A DNA stretch of 47,202 bases from Chamaesiphon sp. GL140_3_metabinner_50 (GCF_025361915.1 NZ_JANYJC010000083.1:1-47202); one strand, 5' to 3'. Positions 8,780 to 16,983 are shown, numbered from the stretch's first letter. A program made the numbers and translations. The notes: a model not told the origin generated them from the letters alone.

Positions 8780-9283
8780 ATGGCTGAGATTACCAGAGAA
8801 GAGTTGTTGGCTCGTTACGGTGCTGGGGAGAGAGATTTTAGTAAGTTGGATTTGCGATGGGTTGAACTTCAGTACGCTAGTTTGAGAGGAATCATTCTCT
8901 CTGGAGCCAATTTGTCTGATGCTCGACTGTTCCGTGTTGATTTGAGGGAAGCTAATCTCACTAGTGCTTGTATGACTGATACTATCCTTGAGGATGTTGA
9001 TTTGAGTGGGGGTAATTTGAGTGAGGCAGTCTTGCAAGGTGCTACTGTTAGAAGATCCTGCTTGACAGGATCTAACTTCGAGAATGCCATCTTGGCTGAA
9101 TCGGGAATGGATGATTCCTGTCTCAATAGCGTTAATTTCAGTGGGGCTGAACTCTGTGAAGTATCTTTCACAAGATGTAATTTTAGGGATGCTACTGTCA
9201 ATATCAATGAACTTCTTGGGTGTTATCTGACTGAAGTCTGTTTGCCCAATGGAGAGATTGTTACAAATGGTATCCAAGATTGA
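8780..9283 (+). CDS. Pentapeptide-repeat protein
   Basis: 167 residues. After a short helix (MAEITREELLARYGAGERDFSKLDLR) come about 20 pentapeptides such as LSGANLSDARLFRVDLREANL. Repeats become irregular toward the C-terminus (CNFRDATVNINELLGCYLTEVCLPNGE). The N-terminal E-L-L-x-R-Y-x-x-G-x-R-D-F pattern is common in cyanobacterial cytoplasmic members. A long reverse-strand open frame over the same place is a shadow produced by the repeats. Confidence 0.8.
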   Translation: MAEITREELLARYGAGERDFSKLDLRWVELQYASLRGIILSGANLSDARLFRVDLREANLTSACMTDTILEDVDLSGGNLSEAVLQGATVRRSCLTGSNFENAILAESGMDDSCLNSVNFSGAELCEVSFTRCNFRDATVNINELLGCYLTEVCLPNGEIVTNGIQD

Positions 9284-9337
9284 ATTGACTGCAAAATTTT
9301 CATCTGCTAATAGTGACGCGTTGGTAAGTAGTAGCCT

Positions 9338-9562
9338 GTAGGTTGGGTTGAAGCCTGCGTTGGCGTAGTCTTTCGGGACGAAACAACCCAACAACCCCAG
9401 CATTAACGGAACGATCGGTTAAAATTATCGAAGATCTTTACATCTTCCCAATTACCTCCAGCACGCTGCGAGATCGAGAAGATCTTAGAGCATTTAATAT
9501 TGGTGGTGTTGGGTTTCGCTTACTTCGACTACGCTCAGTACAAGTCACTCTACCCAACCTAC
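9338..9562. repeat. GTAGGTTGGGTT palindromic element, second copy
   Basis: Begins GTAGGTTGGGTT and ends CTACCCAACCTAC, with internal AACAACCCAACA and GTTGGGTTTCGC. It may be one 225-base element or two smaller ones side by side. It fills most of the 339-base gap between the pentapeptide-repeat gene and the next reverse-strand gene, with no gene visible inside. Confidence 0.6.
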
Positions 9563-9566
9563 AAAT

Positions 9567-9624
9567 CTTCTTACTCCTTACTTCTTACTTCTTACTCCCT
9601 ACTCCCATCTCCCATCTCCCATCT
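9567..9624. repeat. Heptamer tandem repeat (TACTTCT / CTCCCAT type)
   Basis: Runs of TTACTTC followed by CTCCCAT units. It ends two bases inside the stop end of the reverse-strand gene beginning at 9623. Same family as the arrays near 16.6, 19.8, 24.4 and 39.7 kb; resembles the short tandemly repeated repetitive sequences described in cyanobacteria. Confidence 0.7.
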
Positions 9625-10258
9625 ATTTCCTCAATTTCCCGATTAAGTCGGCAACTGGCGTATTTAGCCAACTTTGCTTGTGATGCTTATTGAATTTTCG
9701 CAAGAAAGCACCATAAGTTCTGAGTTTGACTAGTGAATTCTGGTTGATATCGCGCTTGCGTTCTTGTTTTTTGCGATTATTAAAAAATTCTCGATCTTGC
9801 CCGATAATTAATAACCCATTAATACTATCGGGATCTACTTCCTCTATTAAATTATTTTCAACTAAAACCCGTGCTAAATTATTAGTGCAGTAATGTAATT
9901 TATCGAAGGCTAGTTTAGCGGCTGGCGTGAGTTGCAACTCGTCATCCCAAGTTTGTTCCTGAGAGCCAGCGCACATAATTATATGCCAACTAATACCTTC
10001 ACGATAACTAAAACAACCGCAAATATAATCGGGGCGGTTATCTTCGTTAGCAATTAGATTACTCGACAGAAAATAGATTTCGTCGTAATCGACATAGGCA
10101 TTAAATAAATAAGCGCACAAAGAAATGTTGCGATTTAATAATCCTTGAATTTCGCCAATTTTACTATTGCTACTAATTGTAGCGACCAATCGATCGATCT
10201 CTTGTCGCTCGACTCGATTGGGATCTACTTGAAATGGTTGCAGGTGCTGTAAAGACAT
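9623..10258 (-). CDS. Hypothetical protein, possibly DUF4263 (Shedu-like) family
   Basis: 211 residues, soluble. The C-terminal part reads LLIIGQDREFFNNRKKQERK...VKLRTYGAFLRKF, which resembles the end of DUF4263/Shedu nuclease domains (an IIGR-type strand followed by a TYD-type strand and helix). The N-terminal half (RPDYICGCFSYREGISWHIIMCAGS) could contain the nuclease core, but a clear D...ExK catalytic set is not visible. If the match is right, a nuclease or defence role is possible but unproven. The gene is flanked by repeats on its downstream side. Confidence 0.45.
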   Translation of the reverse strand: MSLQHLQPFQVDPNRVERQEIDRLVATISSNSKIGEIQGLLNRNISLCAYLFNAYVDYDEIYFLSSNLIANEDNRPDYICGCFSYREGISWHIIMCAGSQEQTWDDELQLTPAAKLAFDKLHYCTNNLARVLVENNLIEEVDPDSINGLLIIGQDREFFNNRKKQERKRDINQNSLVKLRTYGAFLRKFNKHHKQSWLNTPVADLIGKLRK

Positions 10259-10497
10259 AATTAATCGATCTCGCTGGCGGCTCGGCTATGCCAACGCAAG
10301 GCTCCGTTATCTCTGAGTATACCCAGCAGTCGCCAAGTTATGAAGATTCACTCAAAAACAATCGGATCGACAAGAGTATTATAATTAATTAGAAAGCTGT
10401 CGATCGCCAGTCGTGCTGATAAGTAGTGATATCTGCGATTGGGCAGTTAGCTCGATCTGGTAACTTAGTCGAACAGTCTAAATTTACACTTTATTTT

Positions 10498-10623
10498 ATG
10501 AATCTACAGTCGATAATTATTGATGAATCAATGCAAAATGCCATCGTTGGTGGACTGGCGATCGCGATTACGCTCGGCGCAATGCTAATGATGTTTAGTA
10601 ATGTCTGGACTACTAAAAAGTAA
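10498..10623 (+). CDS. Small single-pass membrane protein, unknown
   Basis: 41 residues from the ATG of MNLQSIIIDESMQNAIVGG. The open frame extends 24 codons upstream to another ATG, but the short form gives the classical layout of a small photosynthetic-membrane subunit: short polar N-terminus, one hydrophobic helix (AIVGGLAIAITLGAMLMMF) and a basic tail (WTTKK). It does not match PsbX, PsaM, PetN or Ycf12 as I remember them. Confidence 0.4.
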   Translation: MNLQSIIIDESMQNAIVGGLAIAITLGAMLMMFSNVWTTKK

Positions 10624-10701
10624 TCGGTATCTATACCTGAAGCTCGATCTGTTTGACTGAACGATCGCGAGCTTGTTCGTGTATCCTCGATTCTGCTACT
10701 G

Positions 10702-10956
10702 CTACAATTTACTCGTGACATAATTGTGACGATAGTTGTCGAGATCGAGGCATTCAGGTTTTCGATCTGGGGCGATGGTGCCGATCGCTTCGAGGTCGCG
10801 CAGGATATAATTGAGCTGGTTAGCGATCGAACCGATCGAAATCGAAGACTGACAATCGAGCTGACGATTGGCTTGTAAAAAATGCAGGCGCATCTGCCAA
10901 GCAGAATGGTTGGGGTTTTTATTGAGATAGTCTAGTACGGCTTGACGGCTAATCAT
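10702..10956 (-). CDS. Small hypothetical protein, winged-helix-like
   Basis: 84 residues. MISRQAVLDYLNKNPNHSAWQMRLHFLQ followed by IANQLNYILRDLEAIGTIAPD has the helix-helix-strand spacing of small winged-helix proteins, where the LRDLEAIG segment would be the recognition helix region. It lies 81 bases ahead of no gene in its direction and is downstream of the response-regulator gene on the same strand. Function unknown. Confidence 0.55.
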   Translation of the reverse strand: MISRQAVLDYLNKNPNHSAWQMRLHFLQANRQLDCQSSISIGSIANQLNYILRDLEAIGTIAPDRKPECLDLDNYRHNYVTSKL

Positions 10957-11037
10957 TTTTATTACCCACTTGTGTTATGACTATTGTCTCGCGATCGTCA
11001 ACAATTGTGTAGGTATCTTAACATTTTTCTCGCTATT

Positions 11038-11775
11038 CTAATAATTTAATCGATAACCGACACCGCGTACCGTCTCGATCGGATCTGGATCTCCCAGCTT
11101 TTTGCGGAGTGCGAGGACATGGCTATCTACCGTCCGCGGATTGTCAATATCAATATCCCAGGCACGTTTGAGTAGTTCGCTGCGATGGACGGATCGACCA
11201 CTTGCTTGCGCCAAAACGATTAGCAAGCTAAACTCCTGGGGGCTAAGATCGATTCTCATTTGTGGTAGTTGCTGGTGCCCACTTATAGCAGTCAGCTCCG
11301 AGCGGGAATGAAGAGAATCTACGACTGGTGATATCGCACAGGTACGATATACGCACCGTCGCACCAAATCGATATGTAAATCTCCACACGTCATATCCAT
11401 CGGAATGGTGGTTGCAACGCGGTTACGGCGGAGTAGAGCCGCCACTCGTGCCAAAAATTCTGGCATTCCAAATGGTTTTTTGAGGTAGTCATCTACTCCC
11501 GTTTGCAGCGCGGTAACTAAATCGATCTCGCGAATGCGTGCAGATAACATTAATATCAGCGAATTCCCCTGTGGGTATAGCCACTGGCAAAATTCGATGC
11601 CTTCACCATCGGGAAAATCTGAATCGACGATCGCTAGCGTCGGTAATTGGCGATCGCAATGTTGGTAAGCTTGAGCTAGGGTGGCAATTTGCTGCACCTG
11701 ATACCCAGCTTGTTGAAGATGCCAAGCGAGGAGCGATCGTAAGTTGTGATTGCCTTCGATAATATAAATCTGCAC
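11038..11775 (-). CDS. OmpR/PhoB-type response regulator with atypical receiver
   Basis: 245 residues from a GTG that gives MQIYIIEGNHNLRSLL, the usual receiver start; a TTG eight codons upstream is the alternative. Receiver domain about 1-118, with the probable phospho-acceptor aspartate in LAIVDSDFPDGEG, a serine in LMLSAR and the lysine of YLKKPF. The acidic pair normally found in strand one (EDD or DDD) is EGN here, so metal binding and phosphorylation may be weak. The C-terminal winged helix (about 160-245) ends with the typical TVRGVGYRLNY. A linker of about 35 residues with CVYRTCAISPVV separates the domains. No histidine kinase is adjacent. An NblR-like role is conceivable but not assigned. 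Confidence 0.8.
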   Translation of the reverse strand: MQIYIIEGNHNLRSLLAWHLQQAGYQVQQIATLAQAYQHCDRQLPTLAIVDSDFPDGEGIEFCQWLYPQGNSLILMLSARIREIDLVTALQTGVDDYLKKPFGMPEFLARVAALLRRNRVATTIPMDMTCGDLHIDLVRRCVYRTCAISPVVDSLHSRSELTAISGHQQLPQMRIDLSPQEFSLLIVLAQASGRSVHRSELLKRAWDIDIDNPRTVDSHVLALRKKLGDPDPIETVRGVGYRLNY

Positions 11776-12119
11776 GATTGCCAGGGTAATATTTGTCAAC
11801 CTTGGAACATTCGCTAAGTAATTAGCGATCTTAATTCTAAGCTGTTCGGCATTACAAATTTAATCTTTATCGATCTGATTATTAATTTGGCAGATTATAT
11901 CCGATCTGCTGCTGGCAGCAAACCTCGATTCTTTCCGGCTCGATTCAGTTAACAGGTAGTTATCGGCTACCAGCGATAAAATTAACTCAAGCTGTGGCGA
12001 TCCCTACCTAATTGTCGCGATCTCTCTCTCACCAATTGTCGGTAATTGACGATAAGTTAGATTTATACCCAGTAGAACGATTTTGATATATCCTATTTAG
12101 TATGTCGAGGGATTAAGCC
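11776..12119. other. Intergenic region between divergent genes
   Basis: The stretch separates the reverse-strand response regulator from the forward DUF6761 gene. It is AT-rich and must hold both promoters. I see no clear TTGACA/TATAAT pair with good spacing, no terminator and no further open frame. Confidence 0.5.
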
Positions 12120-12368
12120 ATGCTGCAATCTATAGAAACGATCGGGCACTACCAAAAAATTACTGATGCCTTAGTCGAAATGTGGCATCGAGGATATCGC
12201 TTCGATGACTTGCGTTTGTATCTTGATGGGTATATATCTGCACTGCGTAACACCAGTGTGTTAGAAGCTTATCAGATTAATCGACTTGAGGAGGAAACGA
12301 TGCGATATGTATCCGATCCTTCCAACTTTGAGCGAGTCGAACTTCAACGGGAGCTAGATTATTACTAA
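12120..12368 (+). CDS. DUF6761 family protein
   Basis: 82 residues. The pattern MLQSIETIGHYQKITDALVEMWHRGYRFDDLRLYLDGYISALRNT...EAYQINRLEEE...DPSNFE...DYY matches a small cyanobacterial family of unknown function that I recall as DUF6761. Predicted all-helical, soluble, no catalytic motif. It stands alone between a divergent regulator and the convergent glutaredoxin gene. Confidence 0.75.
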   Translation: MLQSIETIGHYQKITDALVEMWHRGYRFDDLRLYLDGYISALRNTSVLEAYQINRLEEETMRYVSDPSNFERVELQRELDYY

Positions 12369-12469
12369 ATTGTCTGGTAACTCTAGAATTTCGATTTTGC
12401 AGTTATCGACCGATTGAAATATTAGTCGATAACTGCTAATCTGAAACTCAAAATGTGTAGCTCGACAAT

Positions 12470-12793
12470 TTAACTAGCCAATGCTACTTCAACTTTTTGT
12501 TGCAGTTCGCCTTTCTGGTAAAGTTCGGTTAGTACGTCAGAACCGCCTACAAATTCACCATCGATATATACTTGGGGAATTGTCGGCCAGTTAGAATATT
12601 CTTTGATACCTTGACGAATTTCTGGATCTGCTAAAACGTCTAATGTCTCGTAAGGTACGCCCAGAATATTGAGAATTTGGACTACTTGGTTGGAAAATCC
12701 ACATTGGGGCATTAATTTATTGCCTTTCATGAACACCATAATTTTGTGATCTGCCAAGAGCTTGTCGATTTTTGCGGTTGTAGGTGTCGTCAT
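12470..12793 (-). CDS. grxD: Monothiol glutaredoxin, Grx4/GrxD type
   Basis: 107 residues with the monothiol CGFS active site (MPQCGFSNQVV, about residue 32), the TIPQVYIDGEFVGGSD glutathione-binding segment and normal length for the family. These proteins bind a [2Fe-2S] cluster with glutathione as a homodimer, or together with BolA, and act in iron-sulfur trafficking or iron sensing. The BolA-like gene lies just upstream on the same strand, 78 bases away, which supports a functional pair. Confidence 0.93.
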   Translation of the reverse strand: MTTPTTAKIDKLLADHKIMVFMKGNKLMPQCGFSNQVVQILNILGVPYETLDVLADPEIRQGIKEYSNWPTIPQVYIDGEFVGGSDVLTELYQKGELQQKVEVALAS

Positions 12794-12871
12794 CAGAAGA
12801 TATTTTAAATAGTAGTGGATATATTAGAGCTTTGAAATTATTGCCAAGCAACGTCTAACCGCAACGAGCTA

Positions 12872-13129
12872 TTAGTTTTCAGCTTGCCATGTTGCTGGTG
12901 TATAAGTCTTGAGTGCCAAAGCGTGAATCGCTCCACTTGCCAGTTCTGCACGCACTGTACCGTATACTAACTGGTGTTGTTGAACGGAGGATTTACCTTC
13001 AAATTGAGCGGAAACCACCACAGCTTGGTAATGATCGCCGCCACCTGTCAAATCGGTAATTTGGACGATCGCATCGGGAATACCTGCTTCGATCGTGGCT
13101 TTAACTTGACTGGGAGTAATTGCGCTCAT
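12872..13129 (-). CDS. BolA family protein
   Basis: 85 residues. Typical BolA features: an N-terminal helix with [18 protein letters not shown], the [28 protein letters not shown] strand-helix segment with the conserved histidine and a C-terminal [14 protein letters not shown]. Expected partner is the CGFS glutaredoxin encoded directly downstream. Likely cytoplasmic, in iron-sulfur cluster handling. Confidence 0.9.
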   Translation of the reverse strand: MSAITPSQVKATIEAGIPDAIVQITDLTGGGDHYQAVVVSAQFEGKSSVQQHQLVYGTVRAELASGAIHALALKTYTPATWQAEN

Positions 13130-13193
13130 GCTAAAAATCGATCTAGTTGCTGTGAGATATTTTGATTATAGCTGGATCCCACAGTAATCTAGC

Positions 13194-13646
13194 TTAGGCA
13201 GCGAGTAAATCTGTAAGCTTGACCCAGCTAAATTGCCGATCGCCACCTAACTCAACCACAATTTTAACACGCGGATCGATCGTCGAAAATTGAGAGAGAT
13301 AGGTCAATTCTTGAGTGGATAGTACTTGTCCGTCGATCAGCCATAATACCAAACCTTTAGCAGTAGCAGGCATGGTCGCCAGCCGGGTTTCTAGCATCGG
13401 CGGGATAAAATAGGTGCGAATTTCTTTTTTGCCAACGTGAGGGGGACGCACGCCATGTACCCCTGTTAGATACGCACTCAAATCGCCCAAACCTCTAGCT
13501 GAAAGAGTCATACTTTCGTAGCCAGTTGCCCGCAGTCGGCGCAAATAGCGACCCTCGTTGCCCCCTTCCAGAGGGGCGTAGACACCCAATGCTCCAGATT
13601 GTTCTAGATCGCGGATAAATGGCTTGCCAGTCGTAAGTAGGGGCAT
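13194..13646 (-). CDS. ndhN: NAD(P)H-quinone oxidoreductase subunit N
   Basis: 150 residues. Strong resemblance to NdhN: LLTTGKPFIRDLEQSGALGVYAPLEGG at the start, ARGLGDLSAYLTGVHGVRPPHVGKK in the middle and KGLVLWLIDGQVLSTQELTYL toward the end. NdhN is a peripheral, oxygenic-phototroph-specific subunit of thylakoid NDH-1, needed for cyclic electron flow and respiration. Start ATG and length fit the family. Confidence 0.93.
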   Translation of the reverse strand: MPLLTTGKPFIRDLEQSGALGVYAPLEGGNEGRYLRRLRATGYESMTLSARGLGDLSAYLTGVHGVRPPHVGKKEIRTYFIPPMLETRLATMPATAKGLVLWLIDGQVLSTQELTYLSQFSTIDPRVKIVVELGGDRQFSWVKLTDLLAA

Positions 13647-13877
13647 TTCGACATCCTTGGTTGACAGATTAGATAGTTACTGAAGCTCGAATCCTCACTT
13701 GATGCAATCTTTTAATTCATCGCTGCAAGTGACACTCTTTTAGACTCGTTGGCGTAGCCTCTCATGAAAGAGAATCGCTGTGACGGTAGCGGTAACTTTT
13801 TCATCCACCATTATGCCACAAGTCGAGCTGTAGTAACGATCGATCTCCATCTGCTTTCCCGATCTAGGCTCGATAAT

Positions 13878-14615
13878 CTAGTCGAGGATATTAATACCAT
13901 CGTAAACCAAAGCGATCAGTTCGCCGTTATCGTTAAACTCGATTGCCGATGGTTTGGGAGTCAAAATGGCAATATTTTCAAATGCCCAGCAATAGCCACA
14001 AGAACGCGCCAAATCGACAAGTAACTGAATTTGGGGAATGTCAATGCCGATTTGATGAAAGTAATCAAAATAGCTTAAATAAGCAATTCGATAATCTTGA
14101 ATAGTCGCGGGTAATGATGTGGGATCGAGTTGGGGATAACTTTTCTGAATTTCGCAGATCGAGATCTGATTTAAAAAATCTCCTAACAGATCGAATGCCA
14201 CTTTTTGTTCTTCGCCCACCACTCGCGCGCGCGGGTTAGCATAAGCTTTGACAACATGCATAAATTCAGGTGCAATTTGCTGCTCGATTTGCCGATCGCA
14301 ACTGTCGCAAATTTGGTGTAATATTTTACTGCCGACATCGACTAAATCTGGTCGATCGATTAAAGTCTTCATCGCTGTCAGCGGGTTTTCAGTCCACAAA
14401 ATTCGCGCTCGATCTAGTCCAGCATATAGATAGCAGGCGTTAATTGCATTCTCGGCACTACCTCGATCGGTCGTGCTATCGTTGAGAATTTTTTCCCACT
14501 TTGTTCTACTTTGCGGAATAAAGTCTACTTCTAATTTAGCTAACTTGCGACGTTCCATTAAAACTTTTGATAAGTGCTGGGCTAAAGATTCGACTTGAGG
14601 AGCTTTAATAGGCAT
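13878..14615 (-). CDS. DUF6745-like protein, function unknown
   Basis: 245 residues from the ATG of MPIKAPQVESLAQHL; a longer frame of 24 codons adds a hydrophobic stretch that looks accidental. Two features resemble DUF6745 proteins: TTDRGSAENAINACYLYAGLDRARILWTENPL near residue 45, and the late CGYCWAFENIAILTPKPSAIEFNDNGEL segment. Many relatives carry this domain beside leucine-rich repeats, which are absent here. The family tie is tentative and no activity is known. Confidence 0.6.
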   Translation of the reverse strand: MPIKAPQVESLAQHLSKVLMERRKLAKLEVDFIPQSRTKWEKILNDSTTDRGSAENAINACYLYAGLDRARILWTENPLTAMKTLIDRPDLVDVGSKILHQICDSCDRQIEQQIAPEFMHVVKAYANPRARVVGEEQKVAFDLLGDFLNQISICEIQKSYPQLDPTSLPATIQDYRIAYLSYFDYFHQIGIDIPQIQLLVDLARSCGYCWAFENIAILTPKPSAIEFNDNGELIALVYDGINILD

Positions 14616-14899
14616 GGTGCTAAATGATATGTTGACGATCGAAAAAAATATAATACTTAAAAAATACTCAATTTTTGGCGGAGCCACGCCGAGAGGTAAT
14701 CGCCGATTTGTGGTAAATTAGATATAGCATTAAAATAATATAGCTTAAATATTATTTTGAGTAGCTTTTATAGGAGCGATACTGACATTGATGCTGAAAA
14801 GATTGGCGATGCAGATAGATCGCCATACCATTAAATTTTAGCTAGAGATCTAGTCGATCGTCACTAGCAATCTGGCGGATTGTAGTAAGTTTATCGACA

Positions 14900-15490
14900 A
14901 TGACGAGTATTAATTGCCAAAAACAGCCCTTACGCCGCAAATTACTGGCACAGAGACAAGCTAGATCGGCAGATTGGTGGCAATCTTCAAGCGATCGGAT
15001 CTGCGATCGACTAGCAAACTGCGACGACTTTATCAATGCACACACAATTGTAACATATAAAAGTAATCGCCAAGAGCCGAATCTCGATCGGTTATTCGCC
15101 CATACTACCAAGCAATGGGGACTACCGAGATGCGTTGGTAAAGATCTACACTGGCACCACTGGCAACCCACACAACCGCTGGCGATCGGGAATTATGGCA
15201 TTTTAGAACCCGATCCGGCATTGCCACAGCTTCTAGCCGAAAACGTCGATCTGCTCTTGGTGCCAGCAGTCGCGATCGATCGTGGTGGTTATCGATTGGG
15301 CTATGGGGGCGGTTATTACGATCGACTGCGTGCCGATCCGTGCTGGCGGAAGATTCCCACAATTGGCATCGTCTTTGATTTTGCCTATGTCGATTCACTC
15401 CCGATCGATCCTTGGGATTTACCACTAGATGCAGTGTGTACGGAATTGGGATTGATGAGAGCGGAACTACAAGTAGGCGTTACTGATTAG
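14900..15490 (+). CDS. 5-formyltetrahydrofolate cyclo-ligase
   Basis: 196 residues. The N-terminal [12 protein letters not shown] is the ATP/folate-binding start of the family, followed by [15 protein letters not shown] and [10 protein letters not shown]. The signature [17 protein letters not shown] lies at about residues 129-145. It converts 5-formyl-THF to 5,10-methenyl-THF with ATP. A second formyl-folate enzyme, PurU, is encoded about 240 bases downstream on the same strand. Confidence 0.92.
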   Translation: MTSINCQKQPLRRKLLAQRQARSADWWQSSSDRICDRLANCDDFINAHTIVTYKSNRQEPNLDRLFAHTTKQWGLPRCVGKDLHWHHWQPTQPLAIGNYGILEPDPALPQLLAENVDLLLVPAVAIDRGGYRLGYGGGYYDRLRADPCWRKIPTIGIVFDFAYVDSLPIDPWDLPLDAVCTELGLMRAELQVGVTD

Positions 15491-15614
15491 CTCTTTCCTT
15501 ACGTTCGCTATAGCGATCGGTCAAATCGTCCACATTGTCTCGTAATAGTAGAGTAAATTTGTAAAGTTCTTCCATGACATCGACAACTCGGTCGCGATAA
15601 GCTGAATCCTTCAT
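15480..15614 (-). CDS. Small acidic/basic helical protein (44 aa), candidate gene
   Basis: Translates as [20 protein letters not shown] followed by a [20 protein letters not shown] stretch, ending in RANQ: an amphipathic, charge-rich helix with no rare codons. It overlaps the end of the convergent cyclo-ligase gene by 11 bases. The steady heptad-like spacing of V, M, L, F and L suggests a coiled coil. It could be a genuine small protein or a chance frame; no family is recognised. Confidence 0.4.
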   Translation of the reverse strand: MKDSAYRDRVVDVMEELYKFTLLLRDNVDDLTDRYSERKERANQ

Positions 15615-15730
15615 CGTCGTTTTAGGTTGCCCGATCGATAGAAAATGGTGAAAGCATTATACCGACCGATTAAATCGACGAGCTAGAGATTACTAACTCT
15701 TAAATATTTTAAAACATTGACTAATAGCAG

Positions 15731-16588
15731 ATGAAACCAACAGCCACGCTCTTATTTTCTTGTCCCGATCGGCGGGGATTGGTTGCCAAAGTTGCCAATT
15801 TTATTTATAGTAATGGCGGTAATATTATTCACGCCGATCATCATACTGATTTTAATGCAGGTTTATTTTTAACTCGAATCGAGTGGCAGATCGAAGGATT
15901 TAATCTACCCCGCGAACTAATCGAGCCAGCTTTTAGCGCGATCGCCCAACCGTTAAATGGTACTTATCAAATTCGATTTTCAGATACCGTACCCAGGCTG
16001 GCAATTTGGGTCAGCCGCCAAAATCACTGTCTGCTAGACTTAATTTGGCGACAACAATCGCGAGAATTTTTGGCAGAGATTCCGTTAATTATTAGCAATC
16101 ATCCCGATCTCGAACCGATCGCCAAGCAATTTGGCATCGATTATCATTATCTACCAATTACTAAAGATAATAAACCAGAACAGCAACAGCGGCAGCTAGA
16201 ATTACTTCAGGAATATCGGATCGATTTAGTAATTTTAGCTAAATACATGCAAATTATTAGTCCCGAATTTATTGATGCATTCCCCGGTTACAATATTATT
16301 AATATTCACCATTCTTTTCTCCCGGCTTTTGTCGGTGCCAATCCCTATCAAAAGGCTTACGAACGGGGGGTGAAAATTATTGGTGCAACAGGTCATTATG
16401 TGACTTCCGAGCTGGATGCTGGGCCGATTATCGAGCAGGATGTGGTCAGAGTTACCCATCGCGATGATGTGGACGATTTAATCCGCAAGGGCAAGGATCT
16501 CGAACGTGTCGTGCTAGCGCGTGCGGTACGTCATCATCTCCAAAATCGAGTTTTGGTATATGGGAATAAAACTGTGGTGTTTGATTAG
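15731..16588 (+). CDS. purU: Formyltetrahydrofolate deformylase
   Basis: 285 residues. N-terminal ACT domain (about 5-80; LLFSCPDRRGLVAKVANFIY) and C-terminal formyl-transferase-type domain with the catalytic set N-H-D visible in NIINIHHSFLPAFVG, GATGHYVTSELDAGPIIEQD. It hydrolyses 10-formyl-THF to THF and formate, which supplies formate for PurT and balances one-carbon pools. Together with the nearby 5-formyl-THF cyclo-ligase it forms a small folate-turnover neighbourhood. Confidence 0.95.
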   Translation: MKPTATLLFSCPDRRGLVAKVANFIYSNGGNIIHADHHTDFNAGLFLTRIEWQIEGFNLPRELIEPAFSAIAQPLNGTYQIRFSDTVPRLAIWVSRQNHCLLDLIWRQQSREFLAEIPLIISNHPDLEPIAKQFGIDYHYLPITKDNKPEQQQRQLELLQEYRIDLVILAKYMQIISPEFIDAFPGYNIINIHHSFLPAFVGANPYQKAYERGVKIIGATGHYVTSELDAGPIIEQDVVRVTHRDDVDDLIRKGKDLERVVLARAVRHHLQNRVLVYGNKTVVFD

Positions 16589-16622
16589 GGAGATGGGAGT
16601 AAGAAGTAAGAAGTAAGGAGTG
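16589..16622. repeat. Heptamer repeat directly after purU
   Basis: GGAGATGGGAGTAAGAAGTA-type units, the reverse complement of the arrays elsewhere in the window. It begins at the base after the purU stop codon. Confidence 0.6.
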
Positions 16623-16672
16623 ACAGTTTGTCTTGTTAGATAATTAAGACTTAATCTCAATTAAGGCAAGCG

Positions 16673-16711
16673 AAAAAAAATCGGATGATGAGACGATACT
16701 CATCGATCCGA
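16673..16711 (-). terminator. Intrinsic terminator for reverse-strand transcript
   Basis: The reverse strand has a 12-base-pair stem (TCGGAT, one bulged C, GATGAG pairing with CTCATCATCCGA), a six-base loop and then eight T. It would end ureEF transcripts or the small RNA candidate. Confidence 0.75.
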
Positions 16712-16857
16712 TTGACCGATCCTTAATTTTAGAGAGGAGAACACCAATCCAATGGCTAGAAGCTGCAAATAAATCTTTCGTGCATTCAGCTCTGATGGGC
16801 GGCTAAATTGCTAAAGTAGATGAATGACTGCTGGCAATCGGTGAATTTAGGTGATGT
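16673..16857 (-). ncRNA. Candidate small RNA of about 185 nt
   Basis: No open frame covers this gap, yet it has a complete transcription unit on the reverse strand. A promoter lies at 16863-16891 and a strong intrinsic terminator at its end (stem 16681-16711, then eight U). The predicted start is an A at about 16857. The RNA would contain a possible long-range pairing between CCGATUG-type sequence near its 5' end (CCGATTGCC) and GGTCAATCGG just before the terminator, overlapping the first terminator bases. Length is similar to 6S RNA, but I cannot confirm that family. It could also be an independently transcribed region behind ureF. Confidence 0.5.
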
Positions 16858-16862
16858 AAACC

Positions 16863-16891
16863 ACTATATACGTATTGATAATCTATGTCAA
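16863..16891 (-). promoter_or_regulatory. Near-consensus sigma-70 type promoter
   Basis: Reverse strand reads TTGACA, 17 bases, TATAGT. Perfect -35 box, five of six matches at -10 and optimal spacing. It points away from ureF and toward the terminator near 16.68 kb, with no protein gene between. Confidence 0.6.
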
Positions 16892-16983
16892 TACATATTG
16901 AGAATTAATATCAACAATTTTCAATCGGTCAAAATTAGAGAACGGGAAATTCAGGATGGTACAGCTAGCAAGCTTATGATGGA

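Noticed and set aside
8687-9403. 238-residue reverse-strand frame over the pentapeptide gene
   Set aside because: Arises from the repetitive codon pattern of the pentapeptide repeats on the other strand; forward frame has the clear family signature.
16760-16775. Short forward frame MARSCK behind a GGAG-like site
   Set aside because: Only six codons; the apparent ribosome-binding site is antisense to the small RNA candidate.
16673-16857. Definite 6S RNA
   Set aside because: Length fits, but the characteristic long rod with central bubble cannot be shown by eye.
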